Shown here in pieces: positions 16,671 through 25,917 of a DNA stretch of 61,945 nucleotides; position 1 is the stretch's first letter; each line of letters begins with the position of its first letter. Under the pieces are notes generated by a model. It was not told the origin of the DNA, searched no databases, and saw nothing but the letters and a program-made list of their open reading frames with translations. The translations under genes were made by a program, and so were the position numbers. Source of the stretch: Ruminococcus sp. YE282. GTDB taxonomy: Bacteria > Bacillota > Clostridia > Oscillospirales > Acutalibacteraceae. The DNA lies in contig FMUV01000012.1 of NCBI GenBank assembly GCA_900101355.1, forward strand, positions 1 to 61,945, given 5' to 3'.

Positions 16671-16751
16671 GACATTTGGCATATAAATTTTGGCTTATTC
16701 GTTAAATCGGCATACTTTTTATTAAACATCTTTAATACGCAACAAATTTTA

Positions 16752-17405
16752 TCAAAGTACAGAAAGTCTTGAATAAATATCGGCGGCAGAGTAGAGATAA
16801 GCAACGCAGTTGTATCTTTCAGCTTCCTCTTTGCTCTTAAATCCGATTCCGTAAAGCGCAGCGGCAAAATCCATTCCCACCTGACGTGCGCCATCGGCGT
16901 CAACATAACTGTCGCCGACAAGAACACTGTCCTGAACCGAAATTCCAAGACCGTTGCAAGCCTGCATAATCAAATCACACTTGTTGAGGTTTGAACCGAC
17001 GTCGGTTGCACAAACAATATCAAACAGTTTTCCGATGTCGTGATGGGTTTTCAGCATATCGGTTGTGTAGCGTTTGTTCTGCTGTGTGGCAATTGCCAGC
17101 TTGTAACCGTTTTTCTTAAGCTCTAAGAGCGACGACTCTATTCCGTCATACAGCATAAGCATTTCTTCGCCTTTTTGCGAATACAACTTGCTGTAATTGT
17201 TGACGGCGTACTGTATTTCATCGCCTTTCATTCCGTAGAGCCTCTCAAAGCCCTGCTCAAGTGTTGCACCTATTATTTTTTGCAATGCGTCACGGTCAAC
17301 GGGAGAATAGCCCATAGCCGACGCGGTTGTGTTAAAGCAATAAAGCGTTCCCGGAGAAGTATCGGCAATTGTGCCTTCAAAACCGAAGATTATTAGCTTT
17401 TTCAT
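16752..17405 (-). CDS. HAD-like protein without the catalytic aspartates
   Basis: 217 aa, with the size and layout of a phosphoglycolate-phosphatase-like HAD hydrolase. Motif I, normally FDxDGT, reads IIFGFEGTIADT: the nucleophile Asp is Gly (GGT) and the acid/base Asp is Glu. Motif II LAIATQQ and motif IV VLVGDSYVDADGAR are kept. It is therefore probably inactive as a phosphatase and may be a binding or regulatory pseudoenzyme, or simply decaying. GAGGTGAT lies 7 nt before the ATG. Single gene. The intact homologue in this window is at 25918. Confidence 0.8.
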   Translation of the reverse strand: MKKLIIFGFEGTIADTSPGTLYCFNTTASAMGYSPVDRDALQKIIGATLEQGFERLYGMKGDEIQYAVNNYSKLYSQKGEEMLMLYDGIESSLLELKKNGYKLAIATQQNKRYTTDMLKTHHDIGKLFDIVCATDVGSNLNKCDLIMQACNGLGISVQDSVLVGDSYVDADGARQVGMDFAAALYGIGFKSKEEAERYNCVAYLYSAADIYSRLSVL

Positions 17406-17589
17406 TATATATCACCTCAGATATACCACTGTATTCTAAAGAACATCGCACATTTTTGTGCGCTAATATTTAACTGAATTTAATTTCCTTTTTGTTGCAC
17501 CTAATTATACCACTCAATTTTAATAAATACAATACTTTTCATTTGACATTGTTATTGTTACGGTATAAAATTGTTTTATGTTTTCAGAC

Positions 17590-17765
17590 GTCCGTTTTAA
17601 ATCGAAGCAATGCGCTGTTTTGTTTGTCAAAAACATTGGTTGCAACAGATTTTAAAAGGTGCAAATCATCAAGCTTTTCCGGGGCTCGGTTTGGAATTAT
17701 AACTTTCTTTGAAACACCGAAGTTTCCGCCGCCTTAGAGGCTTGGAGCCTTTGCACCGCTTTAAA
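17590..17765 (-). repeat. Dispersed intergenic repeat, divergent fragment
   Basis: The 400-bp gap between the HAD and O-antigen-ligase-like genes holds CACCGAAGTTTCCGCCGCC then TTAGAGGC, resembling the ACCGAAAGACT...CCGCC...AAAGGC end of the repeat family, plus a TTTTAAATCG segment near 17594. No gene is visible in the gap. The orientation is uncertain. Confidence 0.35.
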
Positions 17766-17814
17766 CGGCGCTGTACATACTATTTTATTCATAATTTTGT
17801 GAAAGGTTAATCAT

Positions 17815-19452
17815 ATGTCCGACTCAAAAAAACAATCTCTTACAAAACAAGGCGAGCATAAACGATACACTCTGAAATGTGCTTCGCTTAATTATTATCT
17901 TGCACTTATGTTTTCACTGTTTCCGCTTTATCTGTCAATTTTTGCGGACGGGAACTTTCCGTTTATTCACTTTGACAACGCCTTTACAACCATCAGGCAC
18001 GACAAGTATTATCTTTTTTTGATACTTACGGGAATTGCCGCAATAGCGGAGCTTTTGCTGATAACAACATACAGCGAAAACGCAAAAAAATCCGACAAAG
18101 CAAAACCCAAAAACAGCATATTTAAAAGCTTTTCGTTTGTGGACTATTCATTGCTTGCCCTGCTGTTTTCAAGTCTGATTTCGGCTTTGTTTTCGCCTTA
18201 TACCGAAACAGCGTTTTTCGGTGAGCCAAACGGAAGAAACAACGGCGTTATACTCATCGCATTTTATGTGCTTGCATATTTTTTAATCACACGGTTGTTT
18301 TACTATATGGAATACGTTCTTGCGGTGTTTGCGGCGGCGTCAATCGGCGTTTACCTTTTGTCGGTTTTAAACGGATTTTATCTTGACCCGCTCGGCACGC
18401 TGAGAATTTTGGGAGAAGCCCAGGCAAACGACTTTATCTCAACAATCGGCAACAAAAACCTGCTTTCAAGCTACATCTGCATTTCGCTTCCCGTTATTGT
18501 TGCTATGTCGGTTCACACCCAAAAAAGGCCTTTGCGTATTCTCTACCTTGCGTCCTCGGGCTTTGGCTTTATGTCGCTTATGGTTTCGGACAGCGACTCG
18601 GGAATTTTGGGCATAGGCGCTTTCCTGATGATATACTTCATTGTGTATTCACGCAAAATATCAAAGCTTAAAAAATATTTTTTGGCTTTGACGGTTATGC
18701 TTGCCTGTGCAAAACTGCTGAGACTGTTTTCGCTTGCTATGGGTGACAAATACAAAGAAATAGGCGATTTGCAGCAGATGTTTGTGTTCTCAAACCTCGG
18801 TTATGTTTTGCTTGGAATCTGCCTTGCCGCAACAATTGCCTTGTATTTGACCGACGCAAAAAAACCAAACCTGATTTTGCCGAAAACCGTTCCGATTGTG
18901 CTTGCAATACTGCTTTCCGTTGCCGTTATCGGTCTGATTTTTACCGTGGTATATTTCAGCACAATTGACACACAGACAGACCTCGGCGACTTTGAAAAGC
19001 TTCTCAGATTCAACGACAAGTGGGGCACTCACAGAGGCTATATGTGGATAAGGTCAATGTGGATTTTCGGTGACGCTTCCGTTTGGCAAAAGCTGTTCGG
19101 CACAGGTCCCGACACGTTTTACTATCCGTTCAGCCAATATTTTGACGGACTTATGAAGTTTGGCGACAGTTCTACCAATGCGGCTCACAACGAATACATC
19201 AACTACCTTATCACAACAGGAATAGTCGGACTCGGCTCATACCTTGCCTTTGTCGGTTCTGCAGTTGTAAGGGCAGTAAAGACAGCCTCAAAAAATCCGA
19301 TTGTTATTGTGTTCCTTGCCACAGTTGTGGGATATTCGGCACAGGCTTTCGTTAATATTTCTCAGCCAATCACAACACCGCTGTTTATTATCTTTGTGGC
19401 ACTTTGCGAAGCGGTAAGCCGTTCACAAAGACTTAAAGACAATCAGGTTTAA
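17815..19452 (+). CDS. O-antigen ligase / Wzy-type polymerase family membrane protein
   Basis: 545 aa with about 11 to 12 transmembrane segments. The large extracytoplasmic loop near residues 385-470 carries GTGPDTFYYPFSQYF and NAAHNEYINYLITTGIVG, the Wzy_C signature of O-antigen ligases and polysaccharide polymerases (the H-N-E-Y motif). In a Gram-positive cell it would polymerise or ligate a surface polysaccharide or teichoic-acid-like glycan. No glycosyltransferases lie beside it, so the substrate is open. GAAAGG precedes the ATG by 8 nt, and it has its own terminator. Confidence 0.85.
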   Translation: MSDSKKQSLTKQGEHKRYTLKCASLNYYLALMFSLFPLYLSIFADGNFPFIHFDNAFTTIRHDKYYLFLILTGIAAIAELLLITTYSENAKKSDKAKPKNSIFKSFSFVDYSLLALLFSSLISALFSPYTETAFFGEPNGRNNGVILIAFYVLAYFLITRLFYYMEYVLAVFAAASIGVYLLSVLNGFYLDPLGTLRILGEAQANDFISTIGNKNLLSSYICISLPVIVAMSVHTQKRPLRILYLASSGFGFMSLMVSDSDSGILGIGAFLMIYFIVYSRKISKLKKYFLALTVMLACAKLLRLFSLAMGDKYKEIGDLQQMFVFSNLGYVLLGICLAATIALYLTDAKKPNLILPKTVPIVLAILLSVAVIGLIFTVVYFSTIDTQTDLGDFEKLLRFNDKWGTHRGYMWIRSMWIFGDASVWQKLFGTGPDTFYYPFSQYFDGLMKFGDSSTNAAHNEYINYLITTGIVGLGSYLAFVGSAVVRAVKTASKNPIVIVFLATVVGYSAQAFVNISQPITTPLFIIFVALCEAVSRSQRLKDNQV

Positions 19453-19499
19453 TATTTGAACATTATTGCTCCGATAAAATTAAAATCAAACATAAAAAA

Positions 19500-19526
19500 G
19501 CGCTCCGTATCGGGGCGCATTTTTTA
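19500..19526 (+). terminator. Terminator after the O-antigen-ligase-like gene
   Basis: Stem GCGCTCCG / CGGGGCGC (19500-19518) with a 3-nt loop, followed by ATTTTTT. Confidence 0.85.
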
Positions 19527-19535
19527 TACAAAATA

Positions 19536-20045
19536 TTAAAATCTGAATCCGCTTAATCTGGCGGTAGGTCTGATTATGCCGCAGGCAATTTTTTCTCCCG
19601 AATTTCCCGAGGGCTGAGTGTGAAAGTCATCGGGGTGAGCGTGAATGATAACCGTTTTTCCGATAACTTCGGGAACGGTAAATTGGTTGGTTATGAACAT
19701 AGAAAACGCATCACCGTTTACGCCCATCAAAGGCGGCAAATCTCCTGCGTGGTATGGGTGTGGGCAGTCCCATGGGTTATAGTGAGCGCCTGCGTTTGCA
19801 AATTGGTCTTCGCTGTTGCCAGTGCACTCGCCTCCCTCATGAATATGGAAAGCAAAAATAGGACTTTGACACGGCTCGTCGCTTTGCGGCAAACCCGAGA
19901 CCTCTGCCCTTACCAACACCAAATCACGAAGATTATAGAACAGCACCCTGCCCTGTATTGACCTGTATTTGTCACTGCCGATTAAAAATGCCACCGCTTC
20001 CGCGTGCCTGTTGATTACCGAACATATGTTGTTAAAGTTTATCAC
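19536..20045 (-). CDS. Cu/Zn superoxide dismutase family protein, no signal peptide
   Basis: I start at the GTG at 20045, 5 nt behind GGAGAGGTG, giving 169 aa; an ATG seven codons further upstream lacks a ribosome site. Metal-ligand segments are FAFHIHEGGECTG, AGAHYNPW, HPYHAGDLPPL and IIHAHPDDFHTQPSGNSG. The usual active-site Arg near the C-terminus (GGRIACG) is Lys here, in GEKIACG. Similar cytoplasmic proteins occur in Bacillus, where dismutase activity is in doubt. In an anaerobe it may protect against superoxide or bind metal. Isolated gene, preceded by a copy of the dispersed repeat. Confidence 0.85.
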   Translation of the reverse strand: MINFNNICSVINRHAEAVAFLIGSDKYRSIQGRVLFYNLRDLVLVRAEVSGLPQSDEPCQSPIFAFHIHEGGECTGNSEDQFANAGAHYNPWDCPHPYHAGDLPPLMGVNGDAFSMFITNQFTVPEVIGKTVIIHAHPDDFHTQPSGNSGEKIACGIIRPTARLSGFRF

Positions 20046-20066
20046 ATTACACCTCTCCACAAACAT

Positions 20067-20235
20067 TAAAACGGAGCAACGCTCTGCTTTGCTTGCAAGA
20101 AGCAGAATTTGCAACCGATTGCAAGCTGTGTAAAAGAGCGTTAGCCCCCTAAGAATTTCGGTAGGGAATTTTTAATTCACCACCGAAAGACTAAATTAAA
20201 CCCGCCGCCCACAAAGGCAGAGGACTCTGCATTAT
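20067..20235 (+). repeat. Dispersed intergenic repeat, copy C (most complete)
   Basis: Blocks in order: ACGGAGCAACGCTCTGCTTTGCTTGCAA, CCGATTGCAAGC, GAGCGTTAGCCCCCTAAG, CACCGAAAGACTAAATTAAA, CCCGCCGCCCACAAAGGCAG. This is the fullest copy and aligns along its length with 6685-6836 and, inverted, with 3205-3345. It fills much of the 330-bp gap between the SOD-like and phosphatase genes; nothing else is visible there. Confidence 0.65.
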
Positions 20236-20371
20236 AATTATATGCAAAGTCATCGGGCGTGCCATTGTTTGTTTTATGGAGAGGTGTATTTTTACTCGGT
20301 GTTCAGTGTTAATTTAAAACAGGTATTTGATTTTCTGACAATTTAATCAGCAAAAATCACCGCAAATACTA

Positions 20372-21592
20372 TTACTTGTGAGAATCTGTCAAAACCTTGC
20401 GCATATACTTTGCGATGTCTGTGTTGTCGATAACATCGGAACTGCAAATTTCCGCCGACTGTGCGCCGCCTGCCATCAACAAAACATTTGTGTTGGTATG
20501 TTCTCCGTCTGAGGTAAAGCAGTCGTTGTTTATGTCGTCAGCCGTGGCATTGTCGGGAATTTGCACACCGCCCGTTTCGTGGTCGGCTGTAACCAAAACC
20601 AGTGTTCCCTGGTGCTGCTGCGCCCAATTGAGAACATAGTCAACAGTATGGTCAAACGCCATCATCTGCTCAATGGTTCCCTTCATATCCTGCTCGGATT
20701 CGCACACGTCAATGTTGCTGCCCTCAACCATAAGGAAAAATCCCTTGTCGTTGTCAAGCAAATCAAGAGCCTTTGACGTCATTGTTGTCAAGGTGGGTTC
20801 TCGGTATGCGTTTTTCATATTTTCGTACGCAAACATTCCCAAAACCTTATCGTCACTGCCGTCAAGAGCCAAAAGCTGTTCTTCGGTATCAATAAACTTA
20901 TAACCTTTTTCGTTTATATAGTTCTTGGTTTTGTTTGAATTTTTATAATACTGCTCACCGCCGCCAAACATTACGTTTACACCGGTTTTTGCCATATCAC
21001 GCAAAATCTGAACATAGTTGCCTCGGTTTGAGTTATGAGCCGCCATGCCCGCCGGGGTTGCGTGGCACACATAGTGCCTATCAACAAGCCCTGTCTTCAT
21101 ATCGTATTTTTGCGCAAACTCGCAAATTGTTTCAAGGCTGTTGCCGTCCTTGTCAACGCCGATGCACTGGTTATAGGTTTTAACTCCCGTGCTCAGGGCA
21201 GTGGCTGCTGCGGCGCTGTCGGTAAATTCAGCTTCACCCGAGGTAACCGACTGAGAGTATGTTGTGACATGGGTTTGGTTTGGCAAACCCGACATAATCA
21301 ATTTGTCGCCCTTTACGATTTCGGCGGCTTTTATAATGTTTTCGCCCATACCGTCGCCTATCATCAGGATAATGTTTTTTACCTTTGAATCGCTGTCAAG
21401 GCTGTATTCCTTAAACGGCACCCAGTCTACATTGTCTGTTTCCACGGACGGAGAAGTTGTTTGAACAGCTTCGTTTGCAGAACTTTGCGACGTGGTTTGT
21501 TCGGTCTTGCTGTTTGAAGCGGCGTCATTTGAGCAAGCCGCAAACGAAGCCAAAATTGCCGCAGACATAAGCACCGCAAGTAGTTTTTTCAA
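20372..21592 (-). CDS. Alkaline phosphatase lipoprotein
   Basis: 406 aa from the TTG at 21592, which has AGAGGGG 5 nt upstream; an in-frame ATG at 21610 lacks a ribosome site. Signal peptide with lipobox SFAAC, then a Ser/Thr-rich linker. Metal and catalytic segments of the PhoA family: LMIGDGMGENII, TDSAAAATALSTG (nucleophile Ser), CHATPAG, and LVTADHETGGV. It releases phosphate from organic esters outside the cell. No Pho-box or two-component genes are nearby. Single gene. Confidence 0.9.
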   Translation of the reverse strand: MKKLLAVLMSAAILASFAACSNDAASNSKTEQTTSQSSANEAVQTTSPSVETDNVDWVPFKEYSLDSDSKVKNIILMIGDGMGENIIKAAEIVKGDKLIMSGLPNQTHVTTYSQSVTSGEAEFTDSAAAATALSTGVKTYNQCIGVDKDGNSLETICEFAQKYDMKTGLVDRHYVCHATPAGMAAHNSNRGNYVQILRDMAKTGVNVMFGGGEQYYKNSNKTKNYINEKGYKFIDTEEQLLALDGSDDKVLGMFAYENMKNAYREPTLTTMTSKALDLLDNDKGFFLMVEGSNIDVCESEQDMKGTIEQMMAFDHTVDYVLNWAQQHQGTLVLVTADHETGGVQIPDNATADDINNDCFTSDGEHTNTNVLLMAGGAQSAEICSSDVIDNTDIAKYMRKVLTDSHK

Positions 21593-21831
21593 TGTAACCC
21601 CTCTTTTCATACTTTAATAAATATTTTGAATTAACGCTGTTAAGAACAATCGGTTCATAAGTTGATACAAATCCGAAATTGAAATATTTGTCAAAATTTC
21701 AGATATATAAACATTATAAATGATAAAAACAAAAAATCAACAGATTTGTATAAAATATTATTGAAAATAATAAGATTTCACATTGCATACAGGAGGTGAA
21801 AACAGTAAGGCTGAAAACAAAATATTAAAAT

Positions 21832-22626
21832 TTATTTTTTAACCCTAAGCTCGGCAATTGCCGCATAGTGCAAAACTTCAAAGCTTTCGGGGGCAATTTT
21901 CTCAAGCAGTTTTTTGTGCTCGGCTTCCCACATTTTTATTTTTTCGGTAGGCAATGATGCTCCGATTCCGCGGCAGGCTTTCATTCTTCCGTTCCACGAT
22001 TCTCGGGTAAACGGCACCTTTAAATCAAATTCATCGTGTGAAACCAAGTCAAACTTTTCAAAATAACATTTCGGAATTTCAATCGGCTTTTTGGTTTCGC
22101 CTGCGCCGCTCCAGTCGGGGCTGTATTTAAGCACCAAATTTTCGCTTGCCCCTGCAATTTTATCTTCAAACGGCAGCCACTCCATACACATAACCAAAAA
22201 TCTGCCGTTCTTTTTGAGCATATTCCAAAGTTTGGGCACAAGAGCTTCGTGGTCAAAATACCAAAAGCACTGGCAGGCTGTGATTACATCAAAGCTGTTG
22301 CTTGGAAAATCAAGTTTTTCTGCCGAGCAAGCCTTGAAATTTATGTCCATATTTTCGGCTTTTGCAAGCCTTTGGGCTTCAATAATCTGATTTTCCGAAA
22401 TATCGGTTCCCGTCCAATTTGCGCCGAATCTGTACAAATTTCTCGGCAAAACTCCTGTTCCCGTTCCAAGGTCAAGAACATTCTGCCCTTGTGTGCAAAG
22501 ATTGCGGCATATTATTTTTTCATAAAATTCTTTCGGATAAATATCCCTGTATTTTGCGTAATCGTGAGAGGTTAGCCCCCAGTCAAAAGCTTTTCCGCCG
22601 TCAATGCGGTTGTCGGTAATCTTCAT
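21832..22626 (-). CDS. SAM-dependent methyltransferase, class I
   Basis: 264 aa, with start at 22626 behind AAAGGA. Motif I VLDLGTGTGVLPRNL, acidic loop TGTDISENQI and post-I FDVITACQCFWYFD are the standard class I (methyltransf_11/25) SAM pocket. The N-terminal KAFDWGLTSHDYAKYRD is common to a group of small-molecule methyltransferases in Firmicutes. The substrate cannot be told. Isolated gene. Confidence 0.85.
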   Translation of the reverse strand: MKITDNRIDGGKAFDWGLTSHDYAKYRDIYPKEFYEKIICRNLCTQGQNVLDLGTGTGVLPRNLYRFGANWTGTDISENQIIEAQRLAKAENMDINFKACSAEKLDFPSNSFDVITACQCFWYFDHEALVPKLWNMLKKNGRFLVMCMEWLPFEDKIAGASENLVLKYSPDWSGAGETKKPIEIPKCYFEKFDLVSHDEFDLKVPFTRESWNGRMKACRGIGASLPTEKIKMWEAEHKKLLEKIAPESFEVLHYAAIAELRVKK

Positions 22627-22766
22627 TGCAAAAATCCTTTCATCGGTTTTAACGGCAAACATCGGTTGCCTGTTCATCTTTAAATTAATTATATTTGTTC
22701 AAAAAGCCAAATGCAAGTTTTGCCGAATTTCGATTACCCAAGTTAAGCCTTTGGAAGAAATGCGGT

Positions 22767-23030
22767 TTACATAAACCCGTCGCTTTTAAGCAGTTTGGTG
22801 ACTTCGTCCAGGGCAACAGCCTCGTCGCTTCCGTCGCAAACCACCTCAAGCTCGTCCACACACGAAAAGCACGAAGCAAGCGTGCCGATAATGCTTTTGG
22901 CGTTATAACAGCTTGTGCCGAGCCGAATTATTACATTACACTTGTATTTTTCAGCGGCAGAAGCAAATTGCAGTGCAGGCGTCAGGCTTTGCGAAACACA
23001 CGGATTTAGCGAAACATTTTTTGAAACCAT
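22767..23030 (-). CDS. HPr-like protein without the phosphorylatable histidine
   Basis: 87 aa, HPr size and fold by pattern: NAKSIIGTLASCF carries the regulatory-Ser region (Ser46 of HPr) and DGSDEAVALDEVTKLL is the C-terminal helix. At the place of the GLHARPA active site it reads SQSLTPA, so there is no His15 equivalent. This makes it a Crh-like candidate: a target for HPr kinase and possible CcpA partner, but not a PTS phosphocarrier. Clear RBS GGAGG 6-7 nt before the ATG. No PTS genes nearby. Confidence 0.7.
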   Translation of the reverse strand: MVSKNVSLNPCVSQSLTPALQFASAAEKYKCNVIIRLGTSCYNAKSIIGTLASCFSCVDELEVVCDGSDEAVALDEVTKLLKSDGFM

Positions 23031-23299
23031 AAAAATTCCTCCGAGAAATGATATATACTACTATCATTGCATTTTGGAGATTTTGTATTCATATTTTCGG
23101 CATTTTGGGGAATATTTGTGATTTGTTTGCCCTGCAAATATCTTGGCTTTTTGAATTAACGCACATAAACCAAACGTTCAATAATTTTTGATTGATATTA
23201 AAAATTTTATCAAACCCCTTAACAAACAAAATTTTCAAAAGTTGCATAGAAATATGCAATTACTCCTTTCTTCCGTGCATGGTTGAAAGGAGATTTTTT

Positions 23300-23998
23300 A
23301 TGTCCGAACCTACAACATTTATAAAACTTGACCGAAACATTCTTCGATGGCGTTGGTACAAAAAACCAAACACATTCCGCCTGTTTGTGCACTTGCTGTT
23401 AAACGCAAATGTGGTTGACCGTGACTTTGAAAACATAACCGTTTGCAGAGGTCAGCTTTTGACAAGCCGCCGCAGTCTTTCGGCAAGCCTCGGAATTTCC
23501 GAGCAGAGCGTCAGAACGTCGCTTGAACACCTTAAATCAACCAATGAAATAACCGTCAGAGGATTTTCAAAATATTCGATTATTACGGTAAATAACTACG
23601 ACAAATACCAAAAAACTCCCGACAAGTCAACCGCCTTTCCGCCGTCAGCCAACCATCCTCCAACCACCGTTCAACCACAATATAAGAATGATAATAAAGA
23701 AAAGAATTATAAAAATGATAAGAATACAGAGGTGCGCCTGCCTGCACTGGGATTATTCAAGAATGTCTTTCTTACTCAGCAGGAGCTTGACTCGCTTAAA
23801 TCTCAATATCCCGACGATTATTCGGATAAAATCGAACGTCTTTCACGTTATTTGGCTTCAACGGGAAAGTTCTATCGCAACCACTATGCGGTTTTACTTC
23901 AATGGCTTGAACAGGATTTGCCAAAAGAGCCTAAACGCAAAGCCTCGTATGATATTGACGAGCTTGAAAAGATAAATATTCTTGACGACATAAATTAA
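23300..23998 (+). CDS. Phage-type replication organizer / HTH protein
   Basis: 232 aa from 23300, behind AAAGGAG. The N-terminal FIKLDRNILRWRWYKKPNTFRLFVHLLLNAN and RGQLLTSRRSLSASLGISEQSVRTSLEHL form the winged-helix start seen in prophage replisome-organizer and DnaD-like proteins. A Pro/Asn-rich linker and a C-terminal helical part follow. No phage genes are nearby, so it is an orphan, perhaps a domesticated phage gene. It may bind DNA; no catalytic motif. Confidence 0.7.
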   Translation: MSEPTTFIKLDRNILRWRWYKKPNTFRLFVHLLLNANVVDRDFENITVCRGQLLTSRRSLSASLGISEQSVRTSLEHLKSTNEITVRGFSKYSIITVNNYDKYQKTPDKSTAFPPSANHPPTTVQPQYKNDNKEKNYKNDKNTEVRLPALGLFKNVFLTQQELDSLKSQYPDDYSDKIERLSRYLASTGKFYRNHYAVLLQWLEQDLPKEPKRKASYDIDELEKINILDDIN

Positions 23999-24023
23999 TC
24001 CGACTGTTTAATATTTTCAGAAA

Positions 24024-24047
24024 CAAAAAGGCAGCCGACCGGCTGCC
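24024..24047 (-). terminator. Terminator of the zinc-ribbon protein gene
   Basis: GGCAGCCG / CGGCTGCC stem with a very short loop, followed on the minus strand by TTTTTG. It lies 5 nt past the stop of the minus-strand gene. Confidence 0.8.
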
Positions 24048-24052
24048 CCGAA

Positions 24053-24961
24053 TTATTTGGTTGTTTCCTGTGTCTGTTCGGAGTAATCACTTAAATTGAC
24101 TTCATACATTGTGTCTATGTCAAAATTATAATCCTTAATATCTGACAAGCTCAATTCAAACACTACTTTTCCGCTGTCCTTCAAAGCTTTGTAGTGCTCA
24201 ACAAATTTAATTGTCTCCCCTGCCTTAACCGTGTAGCCGTCATAATCGCCGCGAGGTTTTGTATCGGTGTAGAGAAACTCCACATCGTCACAATACTCAA
24301 AGGCTTCGGGGTCAAGGGCATTGGAATACATATCAAGATACAGTGGCTGACCCGTTGTGTTCTCAAACTCAAACGTAACCGCATAAACGCAGTAATCTTC
24401 GTCTGACATTTCCTCATTTGATACCTTTACATCGGTAAGGCTAACCTTGCCGACAGGACATTCATACACCTCGTCGATTTTATGTACCTTTCCGTAGTCG
24501 CCATAAGATTTATAATCGTCTGCCGAACTGTCGTACGAATTATCATAATCGCTGTATGAGCTGTCTGACCCGCTCATAACATTCAAAAAGTTTTGGTTAT
24601 AAAAAGCCGAAGATATAAACGCAACGGCGATTCCCGCAACTATAACAAGACCGATTATTGAACAAATTATTATCGGCAGTGCCTTTGTCTTCTTTTTTGG
24701 CTGAGCATAGACAGGCTGCCGGTAAACCGGTCTGTTTGGCTGAGGCGGAGTCTGCGGCATCTGCTGCGGCTGATTCATATTAAATCCAAACTGACCTGAG
24801 TTATTGACAGGGTTCGGAGCATTTAAATAGGCTCCGTTAGAAAAACCTCTGTTTTCCGCATTGTTTACATTCGGGATTGCACTGTCTTTTTGCGGCATTT
24901 TGGCTCCGCATTTCGGGCAAAATTTTCCGCCAGACTCAAACCCGCAATTTGAACACTTCAT
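24053..24961 (-). CDS. Zinc-ribbon membrane protein with DUF4352-like extracellular domain
   Basis: 302 aa from 24961, behind AGGAAGCGG. The N-terminus MKCSNCGFESGGKFCPKCGAKMP is a CxxC...CxxC zinc ribbon. A Pro/Gln-rich linker, one transmembrane segment (about residues 110-133), an acidic Ser/Tyr/Asp stretch, and a C-terminal beta-rich domain follow. This layout is common in Clostridia and the function is unknown. Single gene. Confidence 0.75.
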   Translation of the reverse strand: MKCSNCGFESGGKFCPKCGAKMPQKDSAIPNVNNAENRGFSNGAYLNAPNPVNNSGQFGFNMNQPQQMPQTPPQPNRPVYRQPVYAQPKKKTKALPIIICSIIGLVIVAGIAVAFISSAFYNQNFLNVMSGSDSSYSDYDNSYDSSADDYKSYGDYGKVHKIDEVYECPVGKVSLTDVKVSNEEMSDEDYCVYAVTFEFENTTGQPLYLDMYSNALDPEAFEYCDDVEFLYTDTKPRGDYDGYTVKAGETIKFVEHYKALKDSGKVVFELSLSDIKDYNFDIDTMYEVNLSDYSEQTQETTK

Positions 24962-25319
24962 AACACCGCTTCCTTTCCTGCAATACACAAAATGATTCAG
25001 AATATTGATACTCAAATAATAACGTATATACGCCAAAATGTCAATATTCATAAACTTTGCCGATATAAAAATAAATTTGTATTGCATTTATATCATAAAA
25101 CTAACTGCGGTTTGGTCGTATCGGCTAAGATGATGTTAACGTCAGGTCTCGCACCAAGGTTTTGTTAATCTTATGATTTTGTGCTTATCGGATATGCCTA
25201 CAAAATTATCCCCGTAAACGGCAGACCGTTTTCTGCACAAAACTACAAAATGACTGTACAAACCTACATATTTTGTGCTAAAATAGATACAAAGACGATT
25301 AGATGAGGCGGTGACAAAA

Positions 25320-25916
25320 TTGATTATTCATGACATTTCACGTGACGCACTGAAAGTTCCCGTTTTTGACGGCGACCCACAGACAAAGGTTGAACAGCTT
25401 AAAAGCATTGAAAACGGCGACGAATACAATTTGTCCGCCGTTTCGGCTACTTCGCACCTTGGAACCCACATTGACGCTCCGCTTCACTTTTGTGAGGACG
25501 GAAGCCCGATTGACAAGGTGAGGCTCAACACATTTTACGGCAAGTGCACGGTAATCTCTGTTCGAGGAATACTCACGGGAGACGACGTTGAAAGGCTTTT
25601 GCCGTACTGCAAAAGGCGTGTGCTGTTTCACGGCGAGGGCAAAACGTTTTTGTCGTACTCTGCGGCTGCTGTGCTTGCCTCAAGCAGAGTGGTGCTTGTC
25701 GGTACGGACGCAAATTCAATCGCTCCCGCCTTTGACGAGGTAAAAACGCATTATGAGCTTGCACGTGCGGGAATTGTTGTGCTTGAAAATCTGAATTTGT
25801 CGGCTGTGCACGACGGAGAATACGAGCTAAGCTGTTTTCCGATTAAACTCGGAGGGCTTGAAGCGGCACCGTGCAGAGCGATTCTTTTTGAGCAGGAGAA
25901 AGGACTTAACAGGTAA
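25320..25916 (+). CDS. Cyclase family protein (kynurenine formamidase-like)
   Basis: 198 aa from the TTG at 25320, which has GGCGGTGA upstream at good distance; a GTG at 25311 is the alternative. The metal-binding signature SHLGTHIDAPLHF (HxGTHxDxPxH) near residue 46 is complete. Members hydrolyse formamide or cyclic amide substrates, e.g. N-formylkynurenine; the substrate is not clear here. Its stop is 1 nt from the next start, so it heads an operon with a HAD phosphatase and QueH. Confidence 0.82.
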   Translation: MIIHDISRDALKVPVFDGDPQTKVEQLKSIENGDEYNLSAVSATSHLGTHIDAPLHFCEDGSPIDKVRLNTFYGKCTVISVRGILTGDDVERLLPYCKRRVLFHGEGKTFLSYSAAAVLASSRVVLVGTDANSIAPAFDEVKTHYELARAGIVVLENLNLSAVHDGEYELSCFPIKLGGLEAAPCRAILFEQEKGLNR

Positions 25917-25917
25917 T

